A stretch of DNA of 64,000 nt from Shewanella psychrotolerans (GTDB lineage Bacteria > Pseudomonadota > Gammaproteobacteria > Enterobacterales > Shewanellaceae), in NCBI RefSeq assembly GCF_019457595.1, contig NZ_CP080419.1, positions 3,410,001-3,474,000 of the forward strand, written 5' to 3'. The notes beneath the pieces were generated by a model that saw nothing but the letters and a program-made list of their open reading frames with translations, was not told the DNA's origin and made no database searches. Shown here piece after piece: positions 10,218 to 21,029 of this stretch; the first letter of the stretch is position 1; each line of letters begins with the position of its first letter. Made by a program: the position numbers and the translations under genes.

Positions 10218-10253
10218 CCAATGCCCAATACCCAATAACCAATGCCCAATACT
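10212..10253. repeat. 21-bp direct repeat x2 built of ATTGGNN heptamers, overlapping a stop codon
   Basis: Two copies of a 21-base unit (10212-10232 and 10233-10253) differ at only one position. Read on the minus strand the tract is a run of ATTGGGC, ATTGGTT and ATTGGGT heptamers. The TAA stop of the GGDEF-EAL gene (10215-10217) is inside the first copy. It resembles the TATTAGG tract at 2687 in period and in its place at a stop codon. Confidence 0.9.
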
Positions 10254-10315
10254 AGGGTATAGATTGGTATTCATACCGTATATCTGGCGATATGTTATGC
10301 GTAGTATTACGCAAC

Positions 10316-10341
10316 AAAAAGCCCGCCTACGCGGGCTTTAA
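10316..10341 (-). terminator. Rho-independent terminator, mainly for the puuB-like gene
   Basis: The stem GCCCGC (10321-10326) pairs with GCGGGC (10331-10336) around a CTAC/GTAG loop. Read on the minus strand it is followed by TTTTT (complement of 10316-10320), as expected for the end of the putrescine cluster transcript. On the plus strand it is followed only by TTTAA, so any role for the GGDEF-EAL transcript would be weaker. Confidence 0.8.
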
Positions 10342-10473
10342 TACCTATGAGTATAAAGGTGTCGTCGCTCAGCGACGAGTGAAGCGCATACTTATTCGAG
10401 GCTTAAAGTCGTTACCCTGCATCAAAACAGCTAAAACACGCTGAACCGATCACTTTCTTATACTGATTGGTAT
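10341..10473. repeat. MITE-like dispersed repeat, copy A (short form)
   Basis: About 133 bases bounded by imperfect inverted ends: ATACCTATGAGTATAA on the left and, on the other strand, ATACCAATCAGTATAAG on the right. The interior shares GAGTGAAGCGCATACTT and the following AAA-TC-TTA-C-GCATCAA pattern with copy B (20035-20234), and its right end matches an end of copy C (49019 side). It appears to be an internally shortened copy. It contains a small GTCGCT/AGCGAC hairpin and no ORF. Confidence 0.75.
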
Positions 10474-10497
10474 CACATGTTTAACCAAGACTGTAAG

Positions 10498-11784
10498 TTA
10501 AATCCCCAATTTATCACGCATCGTATAATACCAAGCTCCGATAGCAGAAAATGGCACTTGAAGTAGATGCCCCCCAGGGAAAGGATAGTGTGGTAAGCCT
10601 GCAAACGCATCGAAACGCTTTGCTTGACCATTAATGGTCTCAGCCAGTATCTGGCCAGCCAGATGAGTATAAGTCACGCCATGGCCACTGCATCCCTGAG
10701 AGTAATAGATATTACTGCCAATACGTCCAACTTGAGGAAGACGAGAAAGGGTCAGCAAGAAATTACCTGTCCAAGTAAAATCAATTTTTACATCTTTAAG
10801 CTGCGGAAAAGTTTCGAGCATCTTAGGACGGATAATCGCTTCAATATCAGCAGGATCCCTTGCACCATAAACCACCCCACCACCATAGATAAGGCGTTTA
10901 TCGCCTGACAATCTAAAATAGTCGAGTAAGTAGTTACAATCTTCAACACAGTAATCTTGTGGTAGTAATGACTTGGCTAACGCCTCGTCTAAAGGTTCGG
11001 TGGTGATCACTTGCGTACCACACGGCATCGATTTAGCTTGTAACTCAGGCATCAAACCATTGAGATAGGCGTTACCCGCGACAATGACGAACTTGCATTT
11101 GACCGAGCCCTCTTTGGTATGCACCACTGGGCTTTCACCTTGATCAACTTTAACCACCGCCGAATCTTCAAAAATGTGTCCACCTAAAGACTCAACAGCA
11201 TCCGCTTCACCCAAGGCTAAGTTAAGCGGATGAATATGGCCACCACTCTTGTCTAGCAAACCGCCGACATAGCGCTCTGAAGCGACAACATTACGAATGC
11301 CAGACTCATCGAGGAGCTCTAGATGCCCCATATGACCATGCTTTTCCCACAAGGCTTTTTGTGACTCAAGATGGCCCATCTGCTTTGGGTTAAGTGCGGC
11401 AAATACACCACCGTCTTTTAGGTCACATTGAATGTTATATTTGGCCACTAGATGCTTGATGATACGTCCACCCTCGAACGCCATCTCACCGAAAAGTTTG
11501 CCCTTTTCAACACCGACAGTTTTTTCGATAGTATCGATATCGCGGCTGAAACTATTGACAATCTGGCCACCGTTACGCCCCGATGCGCCAAAACCTACCC
11601 GAGCGGCTTCTAGCACAACAACTTTAAATCCCGCTTCCAATAGATGAATTGCCGAAGATAAACCAGTGTACCCAGCACCAATAATACAAACATCAGTTTC
11701 AATGTTATCGGCTAATTTTGTGCGTAACTGCTTAGTATTAGCAGACGCGGCATAATAGGAGTTAGCGTGAGGTGTACAGTTCAT
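10498..11784 (-). CDS. puuB: FAD-dependent gamma-glutamylputrescine oxidase (PuuB-like)
   Basis: About 428 residues, D-amino-acid-oxidase (DAO) family. The dinucleotide-binding motif GAGYTGLS is at about 37-44, followed by the Glu that holds the FAD ribose (VVLEA) and the PuuB-typical GASGRNGGQ. The C-terminal part has the FAD-contacting YSQGCSGHGV. The enzyme should oxidise gamma-glutamylputrescine to the aldehyde with release of ammonia and H2O2. The ATG at 11784 is preferred over an upstream GTG because AGGTGG lies 5 bases before it. It is the last gene of the minus-strand putrescine cluster, downstream of potI and ahead of a terminator. A second PuuB-like gene lies at 21030. I cannot say which one is the main oxidase. 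Confidence 0.88.
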   Translation of the reverse strand: MNCTPHANSYYAASANTKQLRTKLADNIETDVCIIGAGYTGLSSAIHLLEAGFKVVVLEAARVGFGASGRNGGQIVNSFSRDIDTIEKTVGVEKGKLFGEMAFEGGRIIKHLVAKYNIQCDLKDGGVFAALNPKQMGHLESQKALWEKHGHMGHLELLDESGIRNVVASERYVGGLLDKSGGHIHPLNLALGEADAVESLGGHIFEDSAVVKVDQGESPVVHTKEGSVKCKFVIVAGNAYLNGLMPELQAKSMPCGTQVITTEPLDEALAKSLLPQDYCVEDCNYLLDYFRLSGDKRLIYGGGVVYGARDPADIEAIIRPKMLETFPQLKDVKIDFTWTGNFLLTLSRLPQVGRIGSNIYYSQGCSGHGVTYTHLAGQILAETINGQAKRFDAFAGLPHYPFPGGHLLQVPFSAIGAWYYTMRDKLGI

Positions 11785-11888
11785 ATAAACCACCTGAATT
11801 TTATAATAATTGTTCAGTTAGATTAGGCAGGCTATAGACGTAATCGGCTATAGCCTGTCACCAGAATTATTGATGAGTTATTGTGAGA

Positions 11889-12716
11889 TTAGTCGCTCGC
11901 CATTCTGCTGCGCTTATCTGCGCGGCGCGCCATATACCAAGAGATAAAGGCGATTAAGGACACCATCAAAATGATCAGGGTTGCTAAGGCGTTAATCTTT
12001 GGCGATACGCCCATTCTCACAGATGAGAACACCACCATAGGCAACGTCGTCGCACCAGGTCCTGATGCAAAACTGGCAATAACCAGATCATCCAGTGATA
12101 AACTAAAAGATAATAACCAGCCCGCGATCAGTGCTGGTGAGATCATAGGGACGGTTATGTAGAAAAAGGTCTTTAGTGGCGTAGCACCTAAATCTTGTGC
12201 CGCCTCCTCTATCGACATATCGAGCTCACGTAAACGCGATGACACCACAACGGCGACATAAGCGGCACAGAAGGTCGAATGAGCAATCCATACGGTCAAC
12301 ATGCCTCGCTCTGCTGGCCAGCCAAATAGATCTGCCATATGAACGAACAGTAGCAACAGTGACAAACCTGTGATCACTTCAGGCATAACCAGTGGCGCAG
12401 TGATCATATTCGACAGCGTCATTCGTCCCCAAGAGCGCGCGAAACGCGTCATCACAAATGCCGCCATCGTACCTAAAATCACCGCCATCGTTGAGGCGAA
12501 AAACGCGACCTTTAAGCTGGTCCAAACAGCATCTAATATCTGCTCATCACGAAACAGCTCGCCGTACCATTTAGCCGAAAATCCCCCCCAAACCGTAACC
12601 AGTTTAGATTCGTTGAATGAGTAAAACACCAGAATAAACATTGGCGCGTACAGGAAAAACATCCCAGCCCAAAGCATTATGGTAGAAAAACTAGGTTTAT
12701 TTAGTCTGTTATTCAT
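11889..12716 (-). CDS. potI: Putrescine ABC transporter, inner-membrane permease (PotI-like)
   Basis: 275 residues with about six transmembrane helices and the binding-protein-dependent permease signature (EAAQDLGATPLKTFF, the EAA loop that contacts the ATPase). Its ATG overlaps the stop codon of the preceding permease gene in an ATGA, a sign of coupled translation. Order and lengths match E. coli potFGHI. It should pair with the PotH-like protein to form the channel for putrescine supplied by the PotF-like binding proteins. About 100 bases separate it from the puuB-like gene downstream. Confidence 0.93.
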   Translation of the reverse strand: MNNRLNKPSFSTIMLWAGMFFLYAPMFILVFYSFNESKLVTVWGGFSAKWYGELFRDEQILDAVWTSLKVAFFASTMAVILGTMAAFVMTRFARSWGRMTLSNMITAPLVMPEVITGLSLLLLFVHMADLFGWPAERGMLTVWIAHSTFCAAYVAVVVSSRLRELDMSIEEAAQDLGATPLKTFFYITVPMISPALIAGWLLSFSLSLDDLVIASFASGPGATTLPMVVFSSVRMGVSPKINALATLIILMVSLIAFISWYMARRADKRSRMASD

Positions 12717-13636
12717 ACCGTTTTCTCCATACTTTTAGACTGGTAACGATGAAATAGCGTGATAGGTATAATCAATAGTCCTAGCATCACAATCGCAAGC
12801 GATGAGGCTACTGGCCAATCACGGTTATTAAAGAACTCCTGCCAAAGCACCTTACCTATCATTAAGGAATCAGGGCCACCGAGTAGTTCAGGAATAACAA
12901 ACTCACCCACTACAGGGATAAACACCAACATAGATCCCGCAATAACACCGCCTTTCGATAGGGGTAGCGTGATCTTCCAGAAGGTATTCAAACTACGAGA
13001 ACCTAAGTCCGCCGCAGCTTCTAACAAGCTACCATCTAGCTGAGATAAGTTGGCATAGAGAGGTAAAATCATAAAAGGTAAATAGGTATAAATAATACCT
13101 ATGTAGACGGCAAAATTAGTGTTGAGCATCTGAATGGGGTCAGATATGACGCCTAGCCACATCAAGACGTTATTGATAACTCCATTGTTACTCAAGATCC
13201 CCATCCAGGCATAAACACGGATAAGGAATGAAGTCCATGAAGGTAACATCACTAACAATATCAATACGGTTTGATGTTGTTTCGGTGCTCGAGCAATAGC
13301 ATAGGCCATTGGATACCCAAGCAGTAAACATCCTATCGTCGTAATAAATGCCATTTTCAGTGAACCAAGATAAGCATTCACATATAAGGAGTCTTGAAAC
13401 ACCAATAAATAGTTGCCCAGATTGAGCAGAATATGTAGTGATTCATCAGCATACTGATAAAGCGCTTCATAGGGCGGAATAGCTATCGCAGGCGTCGACA
13501 AACTGATCTTTAATACAATCGCAAACGGCAGCGCAAAAAACATCAGCAACCAAAAATAGGGGATGCCTATTGTCCAAAATCGGCCTTTGGGGAACAAAAG
13601 CTTAAGCGGATTTTTTTTCATACGGCCCCCACTCAT
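12713..13636 (-). CDS. potH: Putrescine ABC transporter, inner-membrane permease (PotH-like)
   Basis: 307 residues, about six transmembrane helices, with the permease EAA loop (LLEAAADLGSRSLNTFW) in the second half and the PotB/PotH-type N-terminal segment (AIPPYEALY) on the periplasmic side of helix 1. Its start ATG overlaps the potG stop as ATGA (13633-13636), and its own stop overlaps potI in the same way, so the three genes form one tightly coupled unit. An ATG five codons downstream, after a GGGGG run, is an alternative start. Confidence 0.93.
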   Translation of the reverse strand: MSGGRMKKNPLKLLFPKGRFWTIGIPYFWLLMFFALPFAIVLKISLSTPAIAIPPYEALYQYADESLHILLNLGNYLLVFQDSLYVNAYLGSLKMAFITTIGCLLLGYPMAYAIARAPKQHQTVLILLVMLPSWTSFLIRVYAWMGILSNNGVINNVLMWLGVISDPIQMLNTNFAVYIGIIYTYLPFMILPLYANLSQLDGSLLEAAADLGSRSLNTFWKITLPLSKGGVIAGSMLVFIPVVGEFVIPELLGGPDSLMIGKVLWQEFFNNRDWPVASSLAIVMLGLLIIPITLFHRYQSKSMEKTV

Positions 13637-14769
13637 GATCTAAGTACCACACCACTATCGGCTTCCCAGCTGACAAACACTTTCTCTTCCCATGTAGGCG
13701 AGTCTGAACGGCGGTCACTGTTGGTCATTACCGATTGGATAAGTTGCTTGTTGCTTAAGCGGATGTAATAAACCGAGATACCACCAAGATAAGCTATATC
13801 TTCGACCTCGCCGGCGCACCAATTGTATTTACCTTGTGGTTGCTCTCGGGATATATGGGTTTTTTCAGGGCGAACAGCCAACCAGACTTGAGTACTATCC
13901 ACACTCGTGGACACACCATAACCAACATAGAATTGCTGAGCGATATTAGGCGATTGAATCACTAGATGATCCGCTTCATCTTCAACAATATCGGCTTCAA
14001 AAAGGTTAACAGAGCCAATAAATTCGGCCACCATACGGTTAGCAGGACTTTCATATATATCCGTTGGCGAACCCGTTTGCGCAATCCAACCATCATTCAT
14101 AATAGAAATACGTTCTGCCATGGTCATCGCTTCTTCTTGATCGTGGGTTACCATGACACAAGTCACCCCAACAGCTTCAAGAATATCAACAACTTCTAGC
14201 TGCATTTGGGTACGCAGCTTTTTATCGAGCGCCCCCATCGGCTCATCGAGCAGTAACAACTTAGGTCGCTTTGCTAACGAGCGGGCCAATGCCACACGCT
14301 GACGTTGTCCACCAGAAAGCTGATTAGGCTTACGCTTAGCATAAGCCTCCATATGCACCAGTTTGAGCATCTCTTGCACTCGCTGCTCAATTTCAGCTTT
14401 TGGCATCTTGTCTTGCTTTAACCCAAAGGCAATATTTTGGGCAACTGTCATATGTGGAAATAGTGCATATGATTGAAACATCATATTAATTGGGCGCTCA
14501 TAGGGAGGCATATCGGTAATATCGACACCGTCAAGGTAGATGCGTCCCTCAGAAGGCTTTTCAAAGCCTGCTAACATACGCAGTAGTGTTGACTTACCCG
14601 AGCCAGAGCCACCTAGTAGTGCAAAGATTTCCCCTCGATTAATATTGAGTGACACGTCGTCTACAGCACGAACATCGTCAAATAGCTTGCTGACTCTATC
14701 TATCTTCAGCAATACCTCTCCTTGCGTCTTTGTTGTCGGTTTATTGGTGACGCCCGAATTGCTAGCCAT
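13633..14769 (-). CDS. potG: Putrescine ABC transporter, ATP-binding subunit (PotG-like)
   Basis: 378 residues when started at the ATG at 14769, which has GGAGAAG just upstream; E. coli PotG is almost the same length. An upstream in-frame start (14802) would lengthen it by 11 residues. Walker A GGSGSGKST is at about 53-61, Q-loop MMFQSY, ABC signature LSGGQRQRV, Walker B LLLLDEP with the D-loop ALD, and H-switch VTHDQEEA. The C-terminal TOBE-type regulatory domain covers about 290-378. It energises import of putrescine through the PotH/PotI pair. It is separated from the upstream potF-like gene by a hairpin that could reduce its expression relative to the binding protein. Confidence 0.94.
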   Translation of the reverse strand: MASNSGVTNKPTTKTQGEVLLKIDRVSKLFDDVRAVDDVSLNINRGEIFALLGGSGSGKSTLLRMLAGFEKPSEGRIYLDGVDITDMPPYERPINMMFQSYALFPHMTVAQNIAFGLKQDKMPKAEIEQRVQEMLKLVHMEAYAKRKPNQLSGGQRQRVALARSLAKRPKLLLLDEPMGALDKKLRTQMQLEVVDILEAVGVTCVMVTHDQEEAMTMAERISIMNDGWIAQTGSPTDIYESPANRMVAEFIGSVNLFEADIVEDEADHLVIQSPNIAQQFYVGYGVSTSVDSTQVWLAVRPEKTHISREQPQGKYNWCAGEVEDIAYLGGISVYYIRLSNKQLIQSVMTNSDRRSDSPTWEEKVFVSWEADSGVVLRS

Positions 14770-14833
14770 ATTACTTCTCCACAAAAAGTGCCTCTGTAGC
14801 ACCTACTGCAATATTTAGAATAAAGTTTGGTTT

Positions 14834-14855
14834 AAAAGGGCAAGCGAGCTTGCCC
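14834..14855 (-). terminator. Intra-operon hairpin with T tract between potF and potG (attenuator-like)
   Basis: On the minus strand GGGCAAG pairs with CTTGCCC around a CTCG loop, followed by TTTT. It begins 15 bases after the potF stop codon and ahead of potG. Such a partial terminator would give more binding protein than transporter, a common arrangement in ABC operons. That function is inference. Confidence 0.7.
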
Positions 14856-14869
14856 ATAGAACAGTGGCA

Positions 14870-16030
<1,161 letters not shown>

Positions 16031-16150
16031 TTAATACGGCTTTCATTGTTATAGTTATCCAATGCTACAGCTAGTAAAACGCATCGGTAGATTGCTTTAC
16101 AGTTAAAAATATTGAGCGCCTCAAAAAATGCATTTAAAGACGCTTGATAG

Positions 16151-17275
<1,125 letters not shown>

Positions 17276-17551
17276 TTACACGGGGTAAAACTGTTAGTCA
17301 TAGTGTTGTCGAGTTATCGACAAATAGATCTCATTATTATCAACCAATGCTACAGCTTACTTCCGCATCGAACCTTGCTAATTCCTGCTCTCCCGTAGTG
17401 TAATTTTGAATAATTCCATATTCAATTTGAATTTATAGGCAATACAAACGATTTAGTTTTTGCTTAATCAGCTAGGTTACAGAGTGACGCTAAACGCCCC
17501 GAATTAACCCAAGCTGATTAATATTGTGCACCAAAAAAGTGCACTAAGGTT

Positions 17552-18901
17552 TTACACTGTTAGAAGCAAAAACTCTCGTTCCCAAGAACTAATAACTCGG
17601 CGATAGTTCTCGAGATCGGCTTGCTTGACCGCGATATATCCATTAGTGAATGTTTCACCTAAATATTCACGGACTGCCGAGCTTTCAGACATCACAGCTA
17701 AAGCCTCTTCCAGCGTTAAGGGTAAGCTAATACCTTGACGATTTTCATTAGCGCGCCCCTGCACGGGTGTCGATGGTTTAACATCTTCAACCATGCCCAT
17801 AAAGCCACACAACAATGTCGCTGCAATCGCTAAATAACTATTGGCATCGGCACCGGCTATACGGTTTTCAATACGACGATTCTGTGGTGATGACTCAGGA
17901 ATTCGCAGACCGCAAGTTCGATTTTCATCACCCCATTCCAAATTGACTGGTGCCGAAGTACCAGGCAAGAAACGTCTAAACGAATTAACATTCGGTGCCA
18001 TCAACGGCAAAAGCTCTGGAATGTACTTTTGTAAGCCACCGATGTAACTTAAAAACTTAGCACTCTTCGTGCCATCTTCATTGGTAAAAATGTTTTTACC
18101 GCTTTTAGCATCGACAACACTCTGATGAATGTGCATCGCACTGCCGGGTTCATCGGTAACAGGCTTGGCCATAAACGTGGCACATACATTATGTTTTAGC
18201 GCAGCTTCGCGCAAAGTGCGTTTAAAGACAAACACTTGATCGGCTAAAGAAAGTGCATCACCATGGCTAAAATTGATCTCCATTTGGGCGGTGCCCTCTT
18301 CATGGATCAAGGTATCAATATCGAGCCCTTGGGCTTCACACCAGTCATACATATCTTCAAATAGCGGATCATATTCATTAGCAGCGTCGATAGAGAAAGA
18401 CTGACGACCAGACTCTCTACGACCACTGCGCCCAATTGGTGGGCTTAATGGAATATCAGGATCTTCGTTTGGCTTAGTGAGGTAAAACTCCATCTCTGGT
18501 GCAATGACCGGCTTCCAGCCTTTATCCTCATAAAGCTTCAACACTTTCTTAAGCAAGTTACGAGGAGACAACTCAATAGGATTCCCCATCTTGTCGTAAG
18601 TATCATGAATCACCTGAGCGGTCGCTTCGACACACCAAGGCAGCATGAATATGGCGTTGTCATCGGGGACACAAATGAAATCAATATCGGCCTTATCGAG
18701 TAGTGAATCGTAAATGTCATCTTCAACGTAATCGCCGGTGACGGTTTGCAGCAAGACACTTTCAGGCAAACGCATCCCTTTTTCATCGATAAATTTGGCA
18801 ACTGGGGCAATTTTACCCCTAGCTATGCCAGTCATATCGCTGATAACACACTCAACTTCCGTGATTTTATTCTCTTTTAAATAGCTGATTAACTTCTTCA
18901 T
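17552..18901 (-). CDS. puuA: Gamma-glutamylputrescine synthetase (glutamine synthetase family)
   Basis: 449 residues, glutamine-synthetase fold. The N-terminal beta-grasp domain is followed by the ATP-grasp-like catalytic domain with the metal-binding glutamates (APEMEFYL, EEGTAQMEINF), the nucleotide/metal His (GSAMHIHQS), the Arg/Glu loop (RRFLPGTSAP) and RIPESSPQNRRIE. The adenylylation region of true GlnA is absent, as in PuuA. The reaction joins glutamate to putrescine using ATP, the first step of the Puu pathway. It lies five bases downstream of puuD. Together with PuuD, PuuR, PuuB and PotFGHI the assignment is strong. A short GTGCAC hairpin lies after the stop (17526-17544) but is a weak terminator candidate. 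Confidence 0.93.
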   Translation of the reverse strand: MKKLISYLKENKITEVECVISDMTGIARGKIAPVAKFIDEKGMRLPESVLLQTVTGDYVEDDIYDSLLDKADIDFICVPDDNAIFMLPWCVEATAQVIHDTYDKMGNPIELSPRNLLKKVLKLYEDKGWKPVIAPEMEFYLTKPNEDPDIPLSPPIGRSGRRESGRQSFSIDAANEYDPLFEDMYDWCEAQGLDIDTLIHEEGTAQMEINFSHGDALSLADQVFVFKRTLREAALKHNVCATFMAKPVTDEPGSAMHIHQSVVDAKSGKNIFTNEDGTKSAKFLSYIGGLQKYIPELLPLMAPNVNSFRRFLPGTSAPVNLEWGDENRTCGLRIPESSPQNRRIENRIAGADANSYLAIAATLLCGFMGMVEDVKPSTPVQGRANENRQGISLPLTLEEALAVMSESSAVREYLGETFTNGYIAVKQADLENYRRVISSWEREFLLLTV

Positions 18902-18906
18902 CTTTG

Positions 18907-19668
18907 TTATCTCGTTCGTTGCGCTGCTCTTTGTTGGCAGGCTTTATTAAAGGCTGTAAAAATCGAGCGATAAAAAGGATTGTCTAACACCTTCCATTCC
19001 GGGTGAAACTGCACACCTAGCGCAAAATTTTTCGCATCTTTGACCGAAAACGCCTCGATCAATCCATCGGGAGCGTAAGCTTCTGGCCGCAATCCAACAC
19101 CCAAACGGTCAACGCCTTGAGTATGTACAGAGTTAACTTCTGCTAAATTACGGCCCCATGCATCGTGGAGCAATCCCCCTGGTTCAATGCGGATTTGATG
19201 AGAGAGCCCATATTGAACCTCTACCGGTGCACTTCGATCTTCGCGGTGTTCAATATATTGACCCACTTGATGCAATTTTTGGTGCAATGAACCGCCGTAA
19301 ACCACATTCATCTCTTGAAAGCCACGGCAAATGGCTAATACGGGGACTCCGGCATCAACAGCTGCTTTGAGTAACGGCAAATTTGTCGCGTCACGTTTAG
19401 GATCGTGCAGAGTATCGATATCGCTAGGTAAACCATCATAATGATGAGGTTCAATATTCGATGGGGACCCAGTAAAAAGTATGCCATCTAAACGCGGAAG
19501 AATGGTCTCAGCGGGACAGTGGCCCAAAGACGGGATAACAAGCGGCCAAGCGCTCGTTGCGTCTGCGATACTCAGGAGGTATTTCTCGCCGACAATATTA
19601 AATGGATGTAGGCCTAATTGTTGATTGCACGCTGTGACGCCAATGACAGCAAGTCCTTCCTCGGACAT
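18907..19668 (-). CDS. puuD: Gamma-glutamyl-GABA hydrolase (class I glutamine amidotransferase-like)
   Basis: 253 residues of the peptidase C26 / PuuD type. The nucleophile Cys is in LAICRGFQEMN (about residue 114), and the His/Glu pair of the triad is in GVQFHPEW. FTGSPSNIEP near residue 65 matches the family's oxyanion region. It cleaves gamma-glutamyl-GABA to glutamate and GABA, the last step before GABA transamination. It is the first gene of the minus-strand puuD-puuA pair. Upstream lies a long non-coding stretch holding a dispersed repeat, then puuR in the same orientation. Confidence 0.93.
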   Translation of the reverse strand: MSEEGLAVIGVTACNQQLGLHPFNIVGEKYLLSIADATSAWPLVIPSLGHCPAETILPRLDGILFTGSPSNIEPHHYDGLPSDIDTLHDPKRDATNLPLLKAAVDAGVPVLAICRGFQEMNVVYGGSLHQKLHQVGQYIEHREDRSAPVEVQYGLSHQIRIEPGGLLHDAWGRNLAEVNSVHTQGVDRLGVGLRPEAYAPDGLIEAFSVKDAKNFALGVQFHPEWKVLDNPFYRSIFTAFNKACQQRAAQRTR

Positions 19669-20297
19669 AGTTCACCTATAGTGTATTGATGCTTTTATTG
19701 TTATTAATCTTGAGCAGACGTTAACCGAATGTTCATTTTTTCACACACTACACTGAAAAATATCACGAGGCAATAGGTCTTGGTAAACAAAATATACAAT
19801 AGATAGCAATCAACAAAAAAAACCAGTTAAAACAATATTGAAATGCAAAACTGCATTTATAACAGCCAGCATGCAGACCTCATGGTTTAAAAATAATTGT
19901 GAGCTGAGCCTCAGGTAGAATTCAAGATTGATCATGGCGTAAATCAATCATAATGAGTGAAATTATTTACACGAAAATAAAACTAGAGTAGGAACAAAAA
20001 CGAAATCATAGCAACTGGAGATCAAAGGGGTTTTATACCAATGAGTATAACGATGTGATCGTTTAGCGACGATTTAGCACTAAAGAAGACATTCACAACG
20101 TCTGACCTCCGGGGATGGAGGGAATGCCTTAAGTATGTCGGGACATACAAGGCCTTGTTGCTTGCAACGAGTGAAGCGCATACTTGCTCTAGGATCAAAC
20201 TCATTAACACCGCATCAACGGTCCGAATTGGTATTATAACTGAGAGGCTCTTAGTAGGCGCGATACCACGCCTATACTAGAGAGTAACGCGTTAAAA
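19669..20297. other. Long non-coding region between puuR and puuD
   Basis: About 630 bases without a credible gene. The half nearest puuD (19669-20030) is AT-rich and likely holds the puuD promoter. TGTTCATT at 19730 matches the reverse complement of the first half of the E. coli PuuR box but the rest fits poorly (10 of 15). The half nearest puuR is occupied by the dispersed repeat at 20035-20234. Confidence 0.6.
20035..20234. repeat. MITE-like dispersed repeat, copy B (long form)
   Basis: About 200 bases with ends ATACCAATGAGTATAA (left) and, on the other strand, ATACCAATTCGG (right). The right half (GAGTGAAGCGCATACTT onward) matches copy A at 10341. The middle (GACATTCAC, CTCCGGGGATGGAGGGAATG, TTGTTGCTTGCAAC) matches the reverse complement of copy C at 49019-49285. 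It links the two otherwise different copies and identifies them as one family. No ORF of note. Confidence 0.8.
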
Positions 20298-20846
20298 TTA
20301 GAAGTTAGCGGGAGTTGTAGCGCTCACAATACGACAAGGGAGGTCGAAAGGATTACGAAAACGATGCGGTAATTCACTATTAAAATAGTAACTATCACCT
20401 TCAGCGAGTATAAACACCTCATCACCGACGGTAATTTCAATCTTACCTTCAATGACCATGGCGGCTTCTTCGCCTTCATGTTGCAACATCTCTTCACCCG
20501 TATCAGAACCTGGCGGGTAGACTTCATTCATCACTGACATAGAACGATTTGGATAGTCTCGTCCAATGAGCTTGTAATCTAAATTACCATCACCAATATC
20601 TAACAGCTCGCCCGCACGATAGACCACCTTCTGCTCTGACGGTAACGTTTCCTCAATCGAGAAAAAATCAACCAAAGACATAGGTAATCCAGACAAAACT
20701 TTCTTTAATGAACTTACCGAAGGGCTAACACTATTCTTCTCTATCATCGAAATAGTACTGTTAGTTACGCCAGCTCGTTTGGCCAACTCTCGTTGCGATA
20801 AACCTTTCATTTTGCGAACAGCTTTGAGATTTGCGCCGATATCCAA
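20298..20846 (-). CDS. puuR: Transcriptional regulator of putrescine catabolism (XRE-cupin, PuuR)
   Basis: 182 residues from a TTG start at 20846, chosen because AGGAGA (20859-20854) lies 7 bases upstream and the XRE domain begins at once. The helix-turn-helix (about 5-60; LSQRELAKRAGVTNSTIS) is followed by a C-terminal cupin (about 105-180; HEGEEAAMVIEG, LPHRFRN). Domain order, length and the ending SATTPANF match E. coli PuuR. It is expected to repress uptake and catabolic genes until putrescine binds the cupin. It is transcribed away from the second PuuB-like gene, and a good PuuR-box candidate lies in the space between. Confidence 0.9.
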   Translation of the reverse strand: MDIGANLKAVRKMKGLSQRELAKRAGVTNSTISMIEKNSVSPSVSSLKKVLSGLPMSLVDFFSIEETLPSEQKVVYRAGELLDIGDGNLDYKLIGRDYPNRSMSVMNEVYPPGSDTGEEMLQHEGEEAAMVIEGKIEITVGDEVFILAEGDSYYFNSELPHRFRNPFDLPCRIVSATTPANF

Positions 20847-20921
20847 AAAAACATCTCCTAACAAACAGGTTGTAGATGAACTAATTTCCCATACTAGTTT
20901 GTCTCAAACAAAAAAGCATGT

Positions 20922-20936
20922 TAAATATAATCAACA
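20922..20936 (+). promoter_or_regulatory. Candidate PuuR operator
   Basis: TAAATATAATCAACA matches 13 of 15 positions of the E. coli PuuR recognition sequence AAAATATAATGAACA as I recall it. It lies between the divergent puuR and PuuB-like genes, about 75 bases before the puuR start and about 95 before the other gene. It would suit autoregulation plus control of the oxidase gene. Confidence 0.6.
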
Positions 20937-21029
20937 AGTGTGAATTATAACCAACTCACCGGCCAAAAGTATACTGACTCAGGCCAAATTAGTCGAATAA
21001 CAACAATAAAACCCGATTTTGGAGCCATG

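Noticed and set aside
17526..17544. GTGCAC-A6-GTGCAC as puuA terminator
   Set aside because: The stem is only six bases and no T tract follows on the minus strand; not strong enough to annotate.
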